A DNA stretch of 64,000 nt from Pterobdella sp. o SKG-2022 (lineage: Eukaryota > Annelida > Clitellata > Hirudinida > Piscicolidae): assembly GCA_964035795.1 (NCBI GenBank), contig OZ038321.1:10482324-10546323 (forward strand). Reading direction: 5' to 3'. Shown here piece by piece: positions 57,794 to 64,000 of this stretch. Every line of letters begins with the position of its first letter. Positions within the stretch are counted from its first letter, which is position 1. Both the position numbers and the translations under genes were made by a program. The notes beneath the pieces were generated by a model, which saw only the letters and a list, made by a program, of their open reading frames with translations, searched no databases and had not been told where the DNA came from.

Positions 57794-57975
57794 TTTTTTT
57801 TGTTATCACAGGGATCCGAGACTTGAGTGGGTATTTCTCAAGGTCCCATCAGAACTTTCCAGTTCTCAAGGAGCTTAGCTGCTCTCACAGTGACAGCAGC
57901 TGAGCCTTTTTCCACCAGTCTGGGCTTTGATGGGGACAGACCATAAAAATGATCTGGTTGAGCTTTTCATTTGTT
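57794..57975 (-). mobile_element. AC-family mini-element, copy 2 (very short)
   Basis: On the - strand MVCPHQSPDWWKKAQLL is the same N-terminus as at 28796, but two codons later it joins the AC-family 3' end (AGCAGCTAAGCTCCTTGAGA, ACTGG, i.e. ELLKNW in the other copy) and closes with an A run (57793-57801). The joint is different from that of 28675-29257; the 2A motif is deleted. Confidence 0.65.
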
Positions 57976-59699
<1,724 letters not shown>

Positions 59700-59721
59700 T
59701 GTTGTTGTTGTTGTTGTTGTT

Positions 59722-60129
59722 AGAAACCCTCAAAAATATACTCTGTTTCGATGTTATATTAAAGTCAAATTATTTATTTTAAAGTTTTTTTAATGATATA
59801 GTGGAATGTAAGAAAATCGTTTCTGATCAAAAGTTATTTCAAATTTTGAGGATGCACCACTTTTTATGAGCAGCGCTATAACAACACTCAACACAACCTA
59901 AAAGCATCCCAGTTCTTCCATCCATTACACCAGACAATCTAAACAACAATTACGAAAAAAACTATATTAAACAACATTAACATTGCCAACTAAAAATATC
60001 AATCATTAATAAGTCAAACAACTTCAAAATAATAGTTTGCAAGCAAAGAATCTAACTCAAGTTTTTTCTTTGATATATCTACCTGGTTCCTTGTCAACTT
60101 TCGCACTATGGGTCTGCCTGTACTTGCTA
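59722..60129. other. Unassigned sequence
   Basis: AT-rich; no gene recognised. Confidence 0.4.
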
Positions 60130-60255
60130 CCGGAGCTTACTCTTGTCTTGATTATAGTATGAAAGCAACCTGTGGTTCATATTATAATGCATAATACAAA
60201 TACAAGTGCTAAGTTAGACGCAGTTTAACGTCAATGCCTGGGATCAATCTTGGGA
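60130..60255 (-). mobile_element. LINE family A 5' end fragment
   Basis: On the - strand GATCCCAGGCATTGACGTTA, AACTGCGTCTAAC and GAGTAAGCTCCGGTAGCAAG match the first part of the family A 5' UTR. Confidence 0.65.
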
Positions 60256-60485
60256 TTTATTACATTTTTTAACATAGTTTTTCTGATTTTGAAATCTTTT
60301 ATAAAACTCATATAACAGAACATTGTTTTTACGAATGAAAAATCGACTCTATTGCACTTTGAGATCAGAACTTCTCATGTCTTTCCATGATAAAGAAGTT
60401 AGGAATTTTAATATTTTTGATAAAATATTAAAATTGATGATCTACATAATAAATTGCGCTGTATTTATTATTAATCTTATTGAAT

Positions 60486-60745
60486 TATAATTATGTTCCA
60501 GTAACTGCAGTTGACATCAGTCGATCTTGATTATTGATACTACCTATATCGTAAATAAATTAATCCATTTATTCGGAAAAAATTTTCATGGACTGCCAGT
60601 TAACTAAACGTTAAACTTGAAAACAATTGGCTTCAATTTAGGCCGTTTCCTTACATGGGCACATTTCATTGTCGAAAAAAAAGATTATCCACCAAACCAA
60701 AAAACTTTCACGACGGAGTTTGAAAATTTTTTTGGAGTTCATAGT
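60486..60745 (-). mobile_element. Family A mini-element, copy 2
   Basis: Colinear with 48112-48345 including the central joint (GATTATTGATAC next to GATGTCAACTGCAGTTAC). The 5' part is truncated near the GTTTGGTGGATAATC segment. Confidence 0.7.
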
Positions 60746-61009
60746 AATCAGTGACAGCATCAGCTTTGAAGTATGCGTTTTATAAGTTATGCTGAAAACT
60801 AGTCTCAAGCAAAACAGGAATGGAAATTATCGATAAAAGCTCTTTTCTTAAAAAAAGAGATTATGAAATTACGATGCAAGTTCACAATATCTTGGTAGAT
60901 TATGATTTCTATCACTTCAATTTTTTCGCTATATTAAACATGACTTGCAGATATAAAATGAATTTTTTGTAATTTAAAAAATTCATTGAGCTGCATTTTT
61001 ATTTTTTAT
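60746..61009. other. AT-rich sequence
   Basis: No feature recognised. Confidence 0.4.
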
Positions 61010-62341
61010 TTAAAGTCATGAAAAATGTGCTATGCGGTGGAAGTATGGGCATGCTCCATCGCGCACTTCTTTTGCTCCAACAAATTTTCCATGAATACAC
61101 AAAAAAAGCAATGGCCCTTAGTCGCCAGCAGCTCTTGAATGGGCAGAGGGTGCTAAGATTGCTTGGGCTTTTTTCATCTTTTTTTCTTGTTTTTTTGGGA
61201 GGTCTTTTTCTTTTGGTAGTTTCAATATTGGATCATTAAATGGGAAGAGTATGGAGTTATGTGAAGAGTTATTGAGAGGGGAGGTTGATATTTGCTGTAT
61301 CCAAGTGAGGTGGAGAAGTATGGGTTCAAAATTTTTATGTAGGAGGTTGTCTGGTAATGAAAATAAAATAGATGGGGTAGGAATATAAGAGAGGATTTTT
61401 GTATGAATATTGTGGAAATAAATAGAATATCAGCTAGGGTAATAGTAGTAGTAATTACTTTTGGTAAAAAGGTAGTACGAATTGTTTGCGCTTATGCCCC
61501 ACAGTTTGGAAGCCCGATGAGTGAAAAGGAGAGGTTTTATGAGATGGTAAAAGCGCCTGAAGTGGAAAATGAAAATGAAGTTTTAATTTTCTCAAGAGAG
61601 TTCAATGGACACATTGGCAAAAAGGTTTTTTGGTTTGAAGGTAACCATGGAGGTTTTGGAATAGACAAGTGAAACTTGGAGGGTCAATGGAAAGGATATA
61701 CCTCATGACTGGAGAACGAGTACAGTTGTTCCCATTCATAAGAAGAAAGAAAGCTTTATGGACTGTGCTAACTATCGAGGTGTAAAGCTTTTGGAGCATG
61801 GTATGAAAGTGGTAGAACGATTGTTGGAGAAAATATTAAGAAGGTTAGTGAAAGTTGACCAAATGCAATATGGTTTTATGCCTGGCAGAAGCACAGTGGA
61901 CGCTATTTTTATTCTTAGGAGGAAGCAGGAGAGCTACCTTGAAAAGAATAAGAAGACTTATCTTTTTTTCGATTTGGAGAAGGCTTTCCATCGGGTGCTA
62001 AGGAAGGTGATTGAATGAGCGCTTAGAAAGAAGTTGGTCCCAAAAAGGTTGGTTCAGGCTGAAAGGTCGATGTTCAAAAAAGCAAAAACGTGGGTTCAGG
62101 TTGGAGGTGGACACTTGGAAGATTTTGATGTTGGTGTAGGTGTTCATCAAGGATCGGTTCTCTCACCGTTTTTGTTTTCAATAGTGCTCGACATATTGTC
62201 TGAAGACGGAAGAAAAGGTGTTTTATATGAACTACTTTATGCAGTTGACTTGGTCTTGATGGCAGGTACTATGGAAGGACTGGAAACAAAATTCATCCGT
62301 TGGATGGCTGCTTTTGAAGAGAAAGGATTGAAGGTTAATCG
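61010..62341 (+). mobile_element. LINE family C, internally deleted copy
   Basis: 5' UTR (61010-61190, GGGCAGAGGGTGCTAAG as at 22400), endonuclease start FGSFNIGSLNGKSMELCEEL and GEVDICCIQ, then VRIVCAYAPQFGSPMSEKER and LIFSREFNGHIGKK (61403-61670). At about 61675 it jumps to the RT fingers (DWRTSTVVPIHKKKE), skipping endonuclease C-terminus and linker. It ends at 62341 inside the thumb (KGLKVN), where a pogo-type element begins. Confidence 0.85.
61758..62341 (+). pseudogene. Family C reverse transcriptase
   Basis: Two frames separated by one stop at 62016. First: NYRGVKLLEHGMKVVERLLE, MQYGFMPGRSTVDAIFILRR and motif A FFDLEKAFHRVLRKVIE. Second: VPKRLVQAERSMFKKAKTWV, motif B GVGVHQGSVLSPFLFSIVL and motif C LLYAVDLVLMAGT (about 62233-62272). 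The first Asp of YADD is Val, so this RT would be inactive. The thumb is cut off by the neighbouring transposon. Confidence 0.85.
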
Positions 62342-63700
62342 TGGATGCCAACAAATCAATGAAGCTCAAAGATATTGCTGCACATTTTAGTTTGAGTACA
62401 AGCACCTTGAGTGACATCATGAAAAACCGGGAGAAAATTGAACCAGAGTGTGTCAGTCCAGATGCCAGGGCAACTGCCGTTAAAGAACTCGTACTGTGAC
62501 TCATCCCGATGTTGACAAAGCAATGATTCTTTGGTTTAGAGAAAATTCTTTACGGTCAGATCTTCGAATTGATTGATGTATGCTTTTACAACAAGCTAAG
62601 TTTTGCTTAAAAATCCCCCCCAGATGACACCACACCAATATTCACCTCATGGATTGACAGGTTCAAAAAAAGATATGACATTATCCGTGTACACAAGACT
62701 GGTGAGTCAGGCGGAGTGGATACTGAGGTTGTGCGTCATTGGAAAGAGGACAAGTTAAATGGAATTTTGCAGAGGTACAGGTCATCTGAGATTTATAATG
62801 CAGATGAGACAGGTCTTTTTTGGAAGCTTCTTTTGGACAACTTTGCTTTGCAGGGAAGACTTACCATGGGACAAAACAGCCAAAAACTAGAATTACTGTA
62901 TTGGTGGGTGCCAATATGGATGGGTCAATTAAATTACCTTTATTTGTCATTGGCAAGAGCAAGAAACTACGTGCCTTCAAAAATGTCACTGTACCAGTGA
63001 AATACACAGCGAAAAAAAAAGCATGGATGACAGGAGCATTATTTGAAGATCGGATGAGAAAACTGGACAGGAGGATGCGACTTGAAAGCCCTCCTTGTGG
63101 ACAATTGCCCAGCTCACCGTTTCATAGAAATGAGCAATGTGGAATTGATTTTTTTTGCCACCAAACACTACAAGTGTCACAGCCAATGAACGCTTGCATC
63201 ATAAAGAATCTTAAATTTCACTATCGCTTTATTTTGGCCAACAGGTGTCTGGAAACTGCGGATAATGACATGCCTTTTTCTTGGGATATATTAGCTGCCG
63301 TCATTGCTTTGAAGAGAGCCTGGATGAAAGTGACATCACAAACTATAGCAAACTGTTACATGAATGCTATATTCAAGGCTTCAGAGGAAGCCCATTTGAT
63401 TTAAACAGTATAAGAAGAGATCTCAACTGCTTCTTTCAGGAAAATTTGGGACCGGTTGTCATTAGTTTATAGTGACAGTATGTGCCAGATTGACGGCTAT
63501 CTGGCTGTTGATGAGATTGCAGCAACTTCATCCATCATGACAGATGAGGAGATAATCAATGCTGTTCAAAATGCGACAGAGAATGCTAGTGACAATGACC
63601 AAGATGATGAAAATGAAAATGAAGAGCAGCCAAAAGTTAGACTGGCAGATGTGTACTCAGCACTTCGTACTTCGTATATATGGCCTGCAGATGCAGAACC
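62342..63700 (+). pseudogene. pogo/Tigger-type transposase remnant
   Basis: N-terminal HTH piece KSMKLKDIAAHFSLSTSTLS then DIMKNREKI (62350-62440), CENP-B-like second domain SWIDRFKKRYDIIRVHKTGE and ESGGVDTEVVRHWKEDKLN, catalytic domain EIYNADETGLFWKLL (first Asp), GANMDGSIKLPLFVIGKSKK, LLVDNCPAHRF (second Asp, shifted frame, about 63090), SQPMNACIIKNLKFHYRF (third catalytic Asp of QPMDAG replaced by Asn), and an acidic tail YLAVDEIAATSSIMTDEEI up to LADVYSALR. Four frame changes. The start of the HTH is cut at the junction with the LINE, and no terminal repeats are visible. Confidence 0.9.
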
Positions 63701-63704
63701 ATTC

Positions 63705-64000
63705 CATGGAAAACGTCACAAATCAACCAAACATCTCAAACACCTAGAACCAATAGCCATCAAACATCTAACCAACATCACAATCAACATAAACACCATA
63801 CCCCAAATATGGAAAACCTCCAAGATCATCCCCATCACCAAACCTAACAAAAACCCTTCTCTCCCCTCCTCATACAAACCAATAGCCCTACTCTCTCCCA
63901 TAGCAAAAACTCTAGAAAAAATCATCCTCCTACACATCACCACTAATATAATCTTCCCGACATACCAACACGGCTTCAGAGCCGCCCACTCCACCACCAC
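63705..64000 (+). mobile_element. AC-family LINE, RT start, continues past the window
   Basis: Reads KSTKHLKHLEPIAIKHLTNI, IPQIWKTSKIIPITKPNKNP, SLPSSYKPIALLSPIAKTLE and HGFRAAHSTTT in one open frame, better preserved than the copy at 33865-34170, with the same A/C-rich sense strand. Confidence 0.9.

Overview
The window looks like gene-poor, AT-rich nuclear DNA of a multicellular animal, probably an invertebrate; I cannot name the phylum. Evidence: spliced host exons of NELF-B (a metazoan transcription-pausing factor absent from the well-studied nematodes), tRNA-derived SINEs, Penelope-like, piggyBac, hAT and pogo/Tigger remnants, many non-LTR retrotransposon lineages, a 0.66 kb trinucleotide tract and two runs of N (13013-13213, 55733-55932). 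Nothing looks bacterial: no operons, no CRISPR, no rRNA.

Host genes. The main host gene is NELF-B (COBRA1 homologue) on the + strand. It is read from short exons at 19268-19360, 19438-19508, 25552-25644, 27610-27664, 37619-37684, 39990-40102, 44366-44429, a doubtful 24-nt exon at 54237-54260, 55416-55477 and 55519-55613. All exon phases agree. They cover roughly the N-terminal 40% of the protein; the rest lies in or beyond the gap. Its long introns (2 to 11 kb) are filled with transposons. A second possible host exon is on the - strand at 13214-13521 (signal peptide, unknown protein). A degenerate FLYWCH/ZSWIM-like remnant lies at about 17930-18600 (-), upstream of and divergent from NELF-B.

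Mobile elements. I use working names. Family A: APE/RT LINE, mostly on the - strand (4885-7440, 21020-21140, 35100-35680, 38040-39225, 39500-39665, 42630-42800, 48105-49060, 50860-53455, 60130-60745; + at 54545-54655 and 55676-55732). Family B: (TTGA)n-tailed LINE (8990-9660, 21730-22255, 43060-43402, 44578-46261). Family C: (GAT)n-tailed LINE (21200-21700, 22265-25240, 43437-44100, 61010-62341). AC family: a LINE whose sense strand is very rich in A and C, with a 2A-like N-terminus (27970-29850 -, 28675-29257 +, 32640-35095 +, 57794-57975 -, 63705-64000 +). Families F (30320-32620 -), G (1-424, 2099-3300 +, 26820-27075 -), H (20040-20700 -), J (RTE type, 49060-50820 +) and K (56010-57330 -) are further LINEs. 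Two elements carry restriction-like endonuclease regions: RLE-1 (10546-12960 -) and RLE-2 (15289-17170 -).

The most interesting pattern is recurrent internal deletion: several LINE copies keep both ends and lose the middle, instead of showing the usual 5' truncation. Two family A mini-elements share the same junction, and a 583-bp AC-family mini-element has one intact ORF and a perfect 13-bp target duplication. One family B copy is bounded by direct repeats of more than 100 bp.
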